Source: Apoderus coryli (Eukaryota; Arthropoda; Insecta; Coleoptera; Attelabidae). Taken from it: a stretch of DNA of 64,000 bases. Shown here piece after piece: positions 1 through 11,300 of the stretch. Location of the stretch: positions 5,090,260 through 5,154,259 of the forward strand of contig OU452205.1 of the NCBI GenBank assembly GCA_911728435.2. Direction: 5' to 3'. A model generated the notes under the pieces. The model made no database searches and was not told the origin of the DNA. It saw only the letters and a program-made list of their open reading frames with translations. The position numbers and the translations under genes are program-made. The stretch's first letter is position 1; each line of letters starts with the position of its first letter.

Positions 1-584
1 AAATTTATTAATTTTAGATAGAATAAAATAAAATTGTTCTAAGTTATACAATAGGTCTACTTATTTTCAATTCCTTAAGTATAATTGAAAATGTATTATA
101 TTTTACCTGTTTATGGCCTTCAGAAAAACAACGCAAGCACACATGTTGGGAATTTCCCATTATATGCCTACAAAACATGCTAAAATCACCCCCAATAAAT
201 GGGCAATAAAACCTGAGACGAGAATTTACTACCTGCTAATATCTATAATAGTTAAAATATGTAATTCAAATATAATAAACACTGTCAGAATTTAATAGAA
301 TTTTTGCACTCATCTAGTAAGATTTTTGAGCTCTCTTTTTAGAATGCTTAAGATATATTGGACTTTTATGGGCAAATAGACTGAACAAAGTTATAAAAGA
401 TATGGGCCACTGTGCGAAATTAAGCGAAGTTATTCATGTTTTTTAAAAAAATTGTGTGATTTTTTTAGGCAAGTAAGCGATTTTGAGTGCGCAATAATAT
501 GCGCAATCTCTTCCCCCACCAGCAAGGTCACATTCTCTGTTTATTTATTCTATGGTTATAACCTCGAAAGTTATGCAATTCAGG
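1..584. other. AT-rich stretch with no supported gene
   Basis: No exon of the downstream peptidase gene and no recognisable transposase is seen here. A 60-codon frame at 113-295 has weak piggyBac-like flavour (YMPTKHAK) but is too short to call. The stretch is probably intron or upstream DNA of the peptidase gene. Confidence 0.5.
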
Positions 585-1140
585 CATTCACATGACGTTT
601 GAGCTTATTGTAACTGCACGATTGCTCTCGTCTTTGTAAAAGTACGGGTCAAGGCGACTTTAGACGAATGAATGAGATTTTCATGGTGACGTTTTGGAAT
701 TTATGCACCCAATAACGAGAATTCAGTCTCGTCAGAAAACAAGATGTTATTTGTTGCAGCGCACTCAGTTACTTTGTTAACGAACTATGAAGCCTATGTT
801 TGGTCTTCTAAGGCATTCTTGTACGAATTGGATTTTGTAATGGTGCAGTTTATGGTCTTTTTGCTGAAATCGGTACAATGATGATCTATAGGTACACATT
901 TAGAAACTTGCACGTATCAAAATTTAAGAATGCAGACCGATTAGCACTCTATATAAGGATTTGTTTCATTCTTGATGACCTTGGTCGCCCGGATTTCGAA
1001 TTATCTAGTGTTGAACCGGTCTCGTCGAAATTTTGATCCATTTCCGGGAACTCTTTGAAAAGTCCTACAGGAGCAACAAAAATCCTTTTATTTACGAATC
1101 ACGCAGCATTTTTAAATTTCTAGGCATTAACAAAAAATTG
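585..1140 (-). pseudogene. Tc1/mariner-superfamily transposase relic, N-terminal half
   Basis: Reading leftwards on the minus strand, pieces occur in the usual order for an IS630/Tc1/mariner transposase. First comes a basic linker after the DNA-binding domain (SGRPRSSRMKQ, about 1040-1000). Next is a KDHKLHHYKIQ segment like the HPYKIQ motif (about 865-830). Last is NNILFSDETEFS with the first catalytic Asp (about 756-718). Frameshifts and stops separate the pieces and the C-terminal half is not visible. It is a dead copy, and the subfamily cannot be fixed. Confidence 0.6.
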
Positions 1141-1599
1141 TATTTGCGTCAAATAATAATAACGTATCAACAAAACAAGTAATTCACGATATTTGATGTC
1201 GAAGAAAGTGGAATGTCAGTTTAAGATATTGCTGCTGTTTAAGAAAGTCTTCAAAGCATTCTATCGAAGTCAATTCGACATCGTACTGAGGAATTTGGTT
1301 CAGAAACAATCAGGTTTTAGATTTAATTAACTGAAGAGCTTTTTGCGTCATCTCATTCGTGCCTTCCTACATGTCCCAAAAGGATTTTACATCTCAGCTA
1401 TCAAAAACTCATTTAAATGAATACGGAAATAAACAGAAACTGCAGTCGGATTTGCGCAATAGGAAATACAATTTTGGAAGTGACAGATGTTTATTCCATA
1501 AATAACAATAAGAGAATATTAAAATAAAACTATTCATCAACATTAGACTCTTTCTTTTTCATTTCACCAAACCCTCTATTTATAGGAAACAAGCTTTAA

Positions 1600-2014
1600 T
1601 TATATGGTCTAGAAATTTGTACCAACAATTTTGAGACTTCATCAAAATCTATTTTGTCCCCCGTGTATTCGCGCTTTTCCAATCCTCGAAGCACTACTAA
1701 TAAGCCCTCCAGGTATGCTGTCTTTATCTCGTTGCAAAACGCCATCCTTTCAAGAGTCTTTTCAGTTCTGGGATCAGGGAAAAGTCGCAGGTGGGCAGGT
1801 CCGGTGAATATAGTGGTTGAGGCATGATGACGATGTTGTTTTTGGTCATAACTTCAAGGTAATATTCTTTATTCACCGTACGACGTTCTGGCAAGAAGAG
1901 TGAGAAAAAATGTTTGCGTGATTTTCCATAAATTATTTGGATCGAGGCGTGCCAGAGTGTAAATCTGGCAAAGATGTAATGAACAAGGTGCCCAATTTTG
2001 TTAGCTACAGGCAA
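1600..2014 (-). pseudogene. mariner transposase relic with internal deletion
   Basis: The minus-strand frame reads RTVNKEYYLEVM and then jumps straight to KNNIVIMPQPLYSPDLPTCDF and LKRLLKGWRFAT. In mariner transposases these blocks are separated by the segment with the second catalytic Asp, so that segment has been deleted here. The third Asp region (SPDLPTCDF) remains. A further C-terminal piece (EKREYTGDKIDFDE) follows to about 1640 in other frames. It is a non-functional copy lying just upstream of the first visible peptidase exon. Confidence 0.8.
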
Positions 2015-2166
2015 CCGTCGATTTGGTGGTTAATTTTTCTACAGAAATTAATCAAACTACATATTAATTATTATAGAGTGGAATAATATTTTTCTACACA
2101 TAAAACAACATATTTCCTATTTTCGATTTTTATAACTAGATAAACTGTTTGCAACTTATATTTCAG

Positions 2167-2387
2167 GAAGTTAGTTATAAGCAAGAAAATGGTTGGTTAC
2201 GTGCTAAAATACCCAAATACAGTTCTGATGGTTCTAAACGCTTGGAGATATTACCACAGCCATATGATGATGACTATTTTGATCACATTGTATTGAGTGA
2301 TGTAGAGACCGGCAATGTAACACGTGTGACATACGGAAATAGAGTTGTCACTAGTATTTATGGATGGGATGAGGCATCCGGATTAAT
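2167..2387 (+). CDS. Dpp4: DPP4-like exon 1 of window (beta-propeller)
   Basis: The acceptor is tttcag/GAA and the donor AT/gtaagt. The exon enters in phase 0 and leaves two bases. It encodes the propeller segment ENGWLRAKIPKYSSDG through SIYGWDEASGL, matching the blade that contains W-x-R-x3-P-x3-SDG in DPP4 family members. An in-frame Met at 2149 lies in the intron and is not a start. Confidence 0.9.
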
Positions 2388-5300
2388 GTAAGTATTAAAT
2401 AAATACTCCATTTTAGAGGTGGTGGAACTTTGATTTTACATCTTATAGATTGTTTTAATAATACATACTTGGTTCCCCATAATAAACTAACCATTTTAAT
2501 GGCTCAATAAAATTGCTAAAACTTATTAGGTACACTTAATTATTACAATATAGTCTTTGGGATTTACTGTAACATACAACTTATCCTACCTTTTAAAAAT
2601 TACGTCATCAACTTCATTGAACTTTTCAAGATTGGACAAGAAATGATTCATGACACGATGAAGCAAAACCGGATCTATTCCCCGGACTTCTTCAGCTTTG
2701 CGGGTTTTGAGTTCTTGGATGTATTCTGGACGAATTGCAAAAACCTTCTCCTTTAAATAGCCCAGTCAGGGTCAATTTAAATACCCAAATCGTGAAACGA
2801 GTCTCGTAGAACTCTCATAGAGTTGATCCATCTAAATTTGGAATAAAGAATGTCTCTAGAATATGTACGTAAGGCTCATCATATTCAAAACAATATGGAC
2901 CAATAATGCAAAATGATTCTACCGGACACCAAACAATAAGTTTTGGATTATGGAGTTTGTTTGTAATGATTTCTTCAGGACGACTGACACGACGGAAGAT
3001 CAGCGTAACAGAAGACATACCTTCAGTTTCTTTCAGAGGTGTAGGTACTAACACCATTGACTGAATCAATGTGGGACAGCAAGAGTTCGGGCGCTCGATT
3101 GTGACAGCAATTATTTACGAGAAGAGAGATAAGTTTCTCTGGAATGTGGATGAAACAAAATGTAATAATAATCATAAGGCCTTTATTTTTAAATGGGCAA
3201 AGTCTAGTCTAAGGCCATTCTTATTCAACCATTATACAAAAAATATATATGCAAAACACATATACACAACAGAAAAACAAAACAAGTGTGGATAACTTAA
3301 AACTAAGCACAATAAATTACACAAACCAAAAGATCATTAACATCAATCAACCAATCAATATAATATAAAGCATGGCACATCATTGATTCGATGGAAAATA
3401 AATGTTGTCTCAGCCAGAAGTTAAGTTGATTCAGAGTAACTGTGGATAGATCTAAATGCTGTTGATAACAATTAAATAAAGTAACAGGAATGTATGTAAA
3501 TGACATTCGAATCATGGTTGTGCGATGCATAGGCATTGTAAGGGTATTATATTTTCGTAAATCGAGGGTACGGGTAGTCTGCCTAAACAAGACACAAATA
3601 TATATTTGTTAGCAACTTTCAGCCAACCAAGTGATCTAATTAAAGCAGACACTTGATCAAATTTCCATAAGCCACACACCAAACGACAACATGAGTTCTG
3701 AATTCTTTGCATTCTTTCCGATGTCAGAACATCAAGGCAGGGATAATAACAAGTCAAACCATGACTCACTCTAGAAATCACCAAAGATGACACAGCAGTT
3801 TCCTCACGTTTGAAGAAAGGAACTTTTTATTAGCATATAATAGTTTCAACTGCATGTGTGGACATTGTTGGGTCACATACAAAACATGTCTTTGAAAGCG
3901 CAAATTTTCATCAAAGAATAACTTGGCCATCTCAACGAACTTGAAGATATGTTGGGTCACATACGAAATATGTCTTTGAAAGCGCAAATTTTCATCATAG
4001 CGAACAACCCCAGAATCTTGGCCGTCTCAACGAAGGGAATACGACCTTGATTTAAGGATATAGATAAGTTTTCTTTCAAATAATTCCTCTTCGTTTTAGG
4101 GCCAAACATAATATATATTGGGTCTGCCAGATAACTTTTTTTTTTGAAAATGCTATAAAAGAAAAACTGCTGAATATTTTCTCAAATTTCTTTTTTTATT
4201 TGAAAGTACAATCCTTCCGGTTAATAATGACAAATAATTTCATTCAAATGGCTGCCTCGGCTGGCCATGCAGTAGCCTACACGATCGGTCCAATTTTTAA
4301 GCACATTATCGATTGTGTGCAGCTGTATTTCACCAATGGCTTCACGAATATTGTCCTTTAAAGCGTCAATTGTCTCTGGCTTGTCGGCGTAACACTTATC
4401 TTTGACGGCACCCCACAAATAATAGTCCAACGGTGTCTAATCTCAGCTCCGAGCTGGCCAAACGACATCAGCTCTGCAGCTGATAATGCGATCTTCAAAA
4501 ACAGGGCGCAAAACATCGAGTGTAGCTTCGGCTGTGTGGCACGTAGCACCGTCCTGTTGAAACCAAATCTTGCCAATATCCTCCTCTTCAATTTTTGTGA
4601 ACAAAAATTCGTTCAACATGGCCCGATAACGATCGCCATTGACTGTAACGGCCACTCCTTGCTCATTTTCGAAGAAAAATGGCCCAATTATGCCTCCGGA
4701 CCAAAATCCGCACCAAACAGTGACTCATTTTGGGTGCAGCGGCTTTTCAATGTATGCGTGCGGGTTTTCTGTTCCCAAATGCGACAATTTTGCTTGTTTT
4801 CATACCCGCCAAGATCAAAATGAGCTTCATCTGAAAAGATGATTTTTTTGGCAAAATCGGCATTTTCTGTAAGTCGATCGCAGGCCCACTGAGCGAAGCG
4901 AAAACGCATTGGATGGTCAGTTGGCTTCAACTCCTGAACCAATTGGACTTTGTATGGCGTCATACCAAGGTCTTTATGCAAAATTCGTCTCAAATTCAAT
5001 TGATGTTAATGGCGCTTCACGCACACTTTCTGCCACAGCAGCAATATTCTCGGGTGTACGCACTGTTTTTGGCTTTTCACGCTTTGGTTTATCGATGAGG
5101 ATGCCAGTTTCTTTCACTTTTTCACGAGATAACGAACATACGGAGCTGACGGTGCTTCTCTTCTTCCAAAATCCGTACGCAATTTTCGCACACATTCTGC
5201 AACATTACCATGATTTTCAAAGTAATGTCTCAATATTTCCCAGCGTTGTTCAAGCGTATACACAACCATATTCGTTCAGCGGAAGGATAAAACTAATTAT

Positions 5301-8300
5301 CTGTCAAATCAGACATGAGCTAAGTGTTACCCTTCACGAAATAAGCACTAGTTGAAAAAAAAAACGTTAGATGGCGGACCCGATATTTTGACTTAGTTGA
5401 ATTTAACCTTAAGCTGTGAGAAGCAGCGTACTTGGAGATGGATTCCAAGTCACCATACTGGGAAGGGTCGAAGTGGTAATAGAGTTGAGTGTCATCCGCA
5501 AAAAACAGTGCCTCACAGTTCTTCACGACATCAGGCAGGTCAAATGTATAGAATAAGAACAAAAGCGGGCCAAGGATCGAGCGCTGAGGCACTCCCGACT
5601 GTATAGGCAACAATGAAGATACCAGCGATCCAAGCACTACCCGCTGGCAAACACAGCCTTAACATGTTCAGTGATATCCCCGACATCGTCCAGGACATTT
5701 GAGACGCTAATAAAACTCAACCTAAACTTCGCGTCAGGATGCAATTTGTGAGAGTTGTAATTAATTGAAGGAAGACAAACATTGCTTATGGATATGGTAT
5801 ATTTGAACTTCGAGAAGGCTTGTGATAAGGACCTATTTGCGAGATTGTTGTTGAAGATAATTACGATATTCAAGGTGATCAGTCTGATAGCCAGGTGGCT
5901 ATATTATTCATATGTCATCAGCTCAAAAATGGTGTGAGAATGCTTAAGAGATCTTAACGAGCTTAGTAAGAATAACAGAGTTTCCCTTGGTTGCATAACG
6001 GTCGTACTGGTATCAGAGGAAACGAAGAAGCTAATATGGTAGGAAAAAAGGGAGTGTCAACACCTTTTGTAGGGCCTGGCTCTGGCAAAATCTTCATGAA
6101 CTGATACATTGCAAGAAATTCCTTGGAGACTTCAATCATGAACGATCCAAACAGATTCTGGATTTTTCATGCAAGCAAATGGTGTAATTTGGGACAGGTT
6201 GCCAATGTTATATCGCGTGCGAATTTCTTTACCAAGAACACCGTGCTTCATCAAAAATATAGAGGCACTGGAAGAGTACCTACAAAGAAAAGTCACAAAG
6301 TTTTCCCAAACTCCTCTAACCATACCCTTTAAAACGTTGAATATAAAAACATACTGACTAGGGACGACGTAATAAAAACGTATAAAGTTCTGAATTGATA
6401 TTATACAATTACCTTGGATCTGTCTCATAATTTTATAATAGCTTTGATTTTCTAGATACTATGTGGGTACAGCGAATGATACTCCATCACAAAATCATGT
6501 CTACGTTGTGAGCATAAATAATGGAACCGAAGTTTGCCTCACATGCGACTGGATAATAGATAATGAACTCTGTAAGTACGCCACTGCTTCATTCAGTAAA
6601 TCATACACGTATTATGCACGGACTTGCAGTGGACCTAATCCCACATATGTCGAAGTACGAGCTGTAAAAAATGTAAGTGAAGTTTAGGCATACACTAAGT
6701 ATTTGCCTTTGTCAATTTATGAATTTATTTTTCAATACATTTTATATTAATAAATATCAATTAACAGTTTCATATATGTATGAATGACATTGTCAGTAGT
6801 TTCACTTTGAGTAGTTTTCTGTTACTTGTGGTGGTGATGATCTGAAGCTGTTTAGAAAGGCACATAATTGCAGTCACTGCAAATGGCATGCATCTCCATA
6901 TAAAGAACTGCTGTTATATATTTTTTGAATTGCACCTTGAATCAATCATCACTAAGGTCTATTTATTCACTTAAGCTGCTGTATTCAAGTTGGGTTAGGC
7001 CGTATCTGGAGTAGCTGGGTTTGTTTGTCAAATTATGCTATCCAAACTTAAGGAGGTTATGGGGGACATTGTGTTCAACAACTTTTGGATAGAGACCTCT
7101 AGTCAAAAATGAGCCGTTTTGGCTCCACAGTTATTTTTGCTTAAAAGGCCAATTGTTTTGCTTTAAATTTTAATTTACTTAATTTGAAAAAATAGTCCAT
7201 TCTTAAGTGGAGTTGCAATTTCAGTATTTAAATGAAAGTCGAATCTCCACAAAATAAATTTAATAGAAACTATCGACCATACATGTTTCGGGACTAGACC
7301 AGTCCCATCATCAGTGGCATGTCAACAATCGAACAAACACAACACTAAGACGTACAATGTTCCATTAAATTTCCATTGAAGTCACCCTATGGAAAAATAT
7401 TTGAATTATAAAAATTTTTAATTAAATTACAGTTACATATTTTGTTAATTAGACCAAAATATGTAACTGTAATTTAATTAAAAATTTTTATAATTCAAAT
7501 ATTTTTCCATAGGGTGAGTGTTGTGTTTGTGTTGACATGCCACTGATGATGGGACTGGTCTAGTCCCGAAACATGTATGGCCGATAGTTTCTATTAAATC
7601 TATTTTGTGGAGATTTGACTTTCATTTAAACACTTTAATTTACTTGTTATCAGTTAGTATTCATTCTAATGGAGGTGAAAGAGAAATTATAATACAATAA
7701 TAATTAGGTATTATTATTTTTTAATTAGGGGGGAAACTCTTCACTTTAGACCCATAAAAAGTTATTACTTTTTTAAGCAAAAATGAACAAGGAATTAAAA
7801 AAATTAAAAAGATATATTTATCCCAGTGGCGTAACGAATAGGGGGATAGAAAGCGTCACTAAGCTCTATAGCATGCCACTCGTTAATTTTTAAAAAGATT
7901 CTTTATGTCAAAATATGACTTTTTTAAGGAACGTATCAGTCAAGTAATTAAAAAATATATATTTAAACGCATTTTTGAATTATGGCAAATTTTCGATTTT
8001 AAATTTGGACTTTTGAGACTTTTTGATCTCAAAAATATTGCTGTTCGTGTTCCTAAAACCTGGGATTTTTTGAGTTCATCGGAGATGTCGTTATATAATG
8101 CGTAAGTGCAATATGAAAATGATCTCAAAAATATTGCTGTTCGTATAATAATAATAATTTTAATAAATATACCGGGTATGCTGAAGTAGGTAAGCTGATG
8201 ATTGAGGATCTCAGGAATATGTCCCTTGAATGTTGAATTAAGACAACAGTGGAGATGATAATTATGTTTTTTTTTATCAGATATATACGATCGTCCAAAT

Positions 8301-11300
8301 AATATAGGTACACTAAGTTATAAGTAAAATTATCACAACGAAATTAATCTTTTTAAGGATGACGAGATAATGATCTGGCAGGATAATGCTGCAGTTAGGG
8401 AGAAATTAGCTACTAAATCTCGACCTGTAATACTTGATATAAGAGTACCGATTAATGACGAGTTTACTGGCAAAGCAAGATTATATTTGCCACCAGATGT
8501 TGATGAATCACAAAAGTATCCAACAATTGTATACACGTAAGTATTCACCTCAATTTCGCCAGTGTGTTTGTCCAATTTAAACAATTCTTGTTTATGTAGA
8601 GTCCAAAATTTTTTTTTTGTGCAATCATTACAAAATATTGACAATCTATGAGCCACAAAACCTGCTCTTCCATTATTTAAGTTGTTCCAGCATAATCAAA
8701 TTTTACCTTAAAGGAACGCATATTATTCAAATGTTTTGTTTATATAAATAAATGTTACTCGTATTTAGGCTGAGTACGGTTCTGAGCAGCTGTCATTCTA
8801 CTCGACTGAACGTAGCTTTTCTGGATTTTCTTAATCTAAACATATTTTTTATGAGTCCTGTTCAAATAGACGTATTTTCGAAGAATTCAGGTTATTTCGA
8901 TCAGATATTCCGAAAATGTTAAAGCCTGGGTTTTCTTGAGAACCGCTGGTTTAATCGAATTATATTACTAACGTTTTTTTGTTCAGGATTAATGTCTCTA
9001 CAAAAAAGTCTTGTTCAACTTTTCTGTAATATTGAGAGTTTGTCAGAAAATTTCAGAAATTATTAAGCCTTTATGCATAGGTGGCCATAAATGTTTAAGA
9101 CTGGGGTTTCTTGAGAACCGCTGATTTAATCGAATTTTATTACTAAGGTTTTTTTATTCAGGATCAATGTCTCTACAAAAAAGTTTCATTCAACTTTTCT
9201 GTAATATTGATAGTTTTTCAAACAATTTCAGGAATTATAATGCCTTTATGCATAGTTGGCTATAAATGTTTAAGACTGGGTTTTCTTGAGAACCACTGGT
9301 TTAATCGAATTATATTACTAAGGTTTTTTTTAGTCAGGATCAATGTCTCTACAAAAAAGTTTCTTTCAATTTTTCTGTAATATTCAGTTTTTCAAAAAAT
9401 TTCAGAAATTATAAGGCCTTTATGCATAGTTGGCCATAAATGTTTAAGACTGGGTTTTCTTGAGAACCGCTGGTTTAATCGAATTATATTACTAAGATTA
9501 TTTTAGTCAGGATCAATGTCTCTACAAAAAAGTTTAATTCAACTTTTCGGTAATATTCATAGTTTTTCAAAAAATTTTAGAAATTATAAGGGCTTTATGC
9601 ATAGTTGGCTATAAATGTTTAAGCCTGGGTTTTCTTGAGAACCGCTGGTGTAATCGAATTTTATTACTAAGGTTTGTTTGTTCAGGATAAATGTCTCTAC
9701 AAAAAAGTATCATTCAACTTTTCTGTAATATTCATAGTTTTTCAAAAATTTTTAGAAATTATAATGCCTTTATGCATAGTTGGCCATAAATGTTTAAGAC
9801 TGGGTTTTCTTGAGAACCACTGGTTTAATCGAATTTTATTACTAAGGTTTTTTTTGTTCAGGATCAATGTCTCTACAAAAAAGTCTTATTCCACTTTTCT
9901 GTAATAATAATAGTTTTTCAGAAAATTTCAGAAATTATAAGGCCTTTATGCATAGTTGGCTATAAATTTTTAAGACTGTGTTTTCTTGAGAACCGGTGGT
10001 TGAATCTAATTATATTACTAAGGTTTTTTTATTCAGGATCAATGTCTCTACAAAAAAGTTTTATTCAACTTTTCTGTAATATTGATAGTTTTTCAAAAAA
10101 ATTCAGAAATTATAAGGCCTTTATATGCATAGTTGGCTATAAATGTTTAAGACTGGGTTTTCTTGAGAACCGCTGGTTTAATCGAATTATAGTACAAAGG
10201 TTTTTTGTTCAGGATCAATGTTTCTATAAAAAAGTCTTGTTCAACTTGTCTGTAATATTGAGAGTTTTTCAGAAAATTTCAGAAATTATTATACCTTTAT
10301 GCATAATTCGTCATAAATGTTTAAGACTGGGTTTTCTTGAGAACCGGTGGTTTAATCTAATTATCTTACTAAGGTTTTTTTATTCAGGCTCAATGTCTCT
10401 ACAAAAAAGTCTGATTCAACTTTTCTGTAATATCCATAGTTTTTAAAACAAATTCGGAAATTATAAGGCCTTTATGCATCGTTGGCTATAAATGTTTAAG
10501 ACTGGGTTTTCTTGAGAACCGCTGGTTTAATCGAATTATATTACTAAGGTTTTTTTATTCAGAATCAATGTCTTATTCAACTTTCCTGTAATATTGATAG
10601 TTTTTCAAGTAATAAACTGTTCCCGTGTTAGGAAAGCTCGTAATCTTTGGTATTTTGAAATGTCGATATCTTCTTTTGCATTAAGAGTTTCTCTTAGCAT
10701 CGAATAACTTGACCACAAAGTAGATGCTTTCATCTTCGTAGATAATACTGCAAAGTGCGCAATAACAACGTTTTCGGAGCGGGAAGTCGTATGTTTTTCA
10801 GACAGTGGTCCATGAAACGATTATATGTCAATTCGTATTTTTCTAGAGATTTCTTTGGCAGCAGACTTAACGTAACCATACTAGCAGCTGCAACAACTTC
10901 GAGTGGAGTCTCGCAAATGGTTATATCCTCATATCGCTTTACATTTGAATCGTTTTCTAAGCACACAATTAATGTGAGATAACTGACGTTTCTTCATTAA
11001 AATTGACAACTGCTGTTTGGTACTTGTTATCAACATGTTTTATACTATTTCGTGTAGAGTAATTAAAATGGACATGAAAAATTATTTGGAAACAGAGTCA
11101 GAAAAATAGATAGAAATGATTGTAAAATAAAATTTCCTTTTAAAAATTTTGTTGCTAAAATTTCACATGTATTTCAGGTATGCTGGACCAAATTCTAATT
11201 TAATTTTAGACACATTTACATCAGGAGTACTCAATTATCTAGTTACGAACAGAAAATACATTTACGTTTTTATTGATGGACGAGGTTCTGGAAGAGATGG

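Larger units (their letters stand above)
7216..7630. mobile_element. Penelope-like inverted repeat in intron 2 with two ribozyme motifs
   Basis: Two arms of roughly 180-220 bp face each other around 7440-7451. The inner arms (from CAAAATATGTAACTG outward to CCATAGGGTG) are nearly identical. The left arm has about 45 extra bp. The outer arms run through the hammerhead motif to TTTTGTGGAGAT..GACTTTCA. Similar ends recur at 12231, 16940 and 51795. No coding sequence lies within. Confidence 0.75.

Noticed and set aside
113..295. Possible piggyBac transposase fragment (YMPTKHAK..WAIK)
   Set aside because: Similarity rests on a few residues; no catalytic Asp, TTAA ends or neighbouring motif.
4536..5355. 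Plus-strand frames of 95-148 codons
   Set aside because: They are antisense shadows of the minus-strand DD41D transposase.
5637..5873. Minus frame 78 codons upstream of the RT palm as LINE fingers domain
   Set aside because: No RT motifs; the same DNA read on + fits an RNase H relic better.
10000..10446. 148-codon open frame (and the related 9674-9904)
   Set aside because: Lies wholly in the 175-bp satellite; the repeated peptide results from the tandem array, not a protein gene.
8911..10606. CRISPR-like array
   Set aside because: Units are contiguous 175-bp repeats with no unique spacers; the sequence is eukaryotic.
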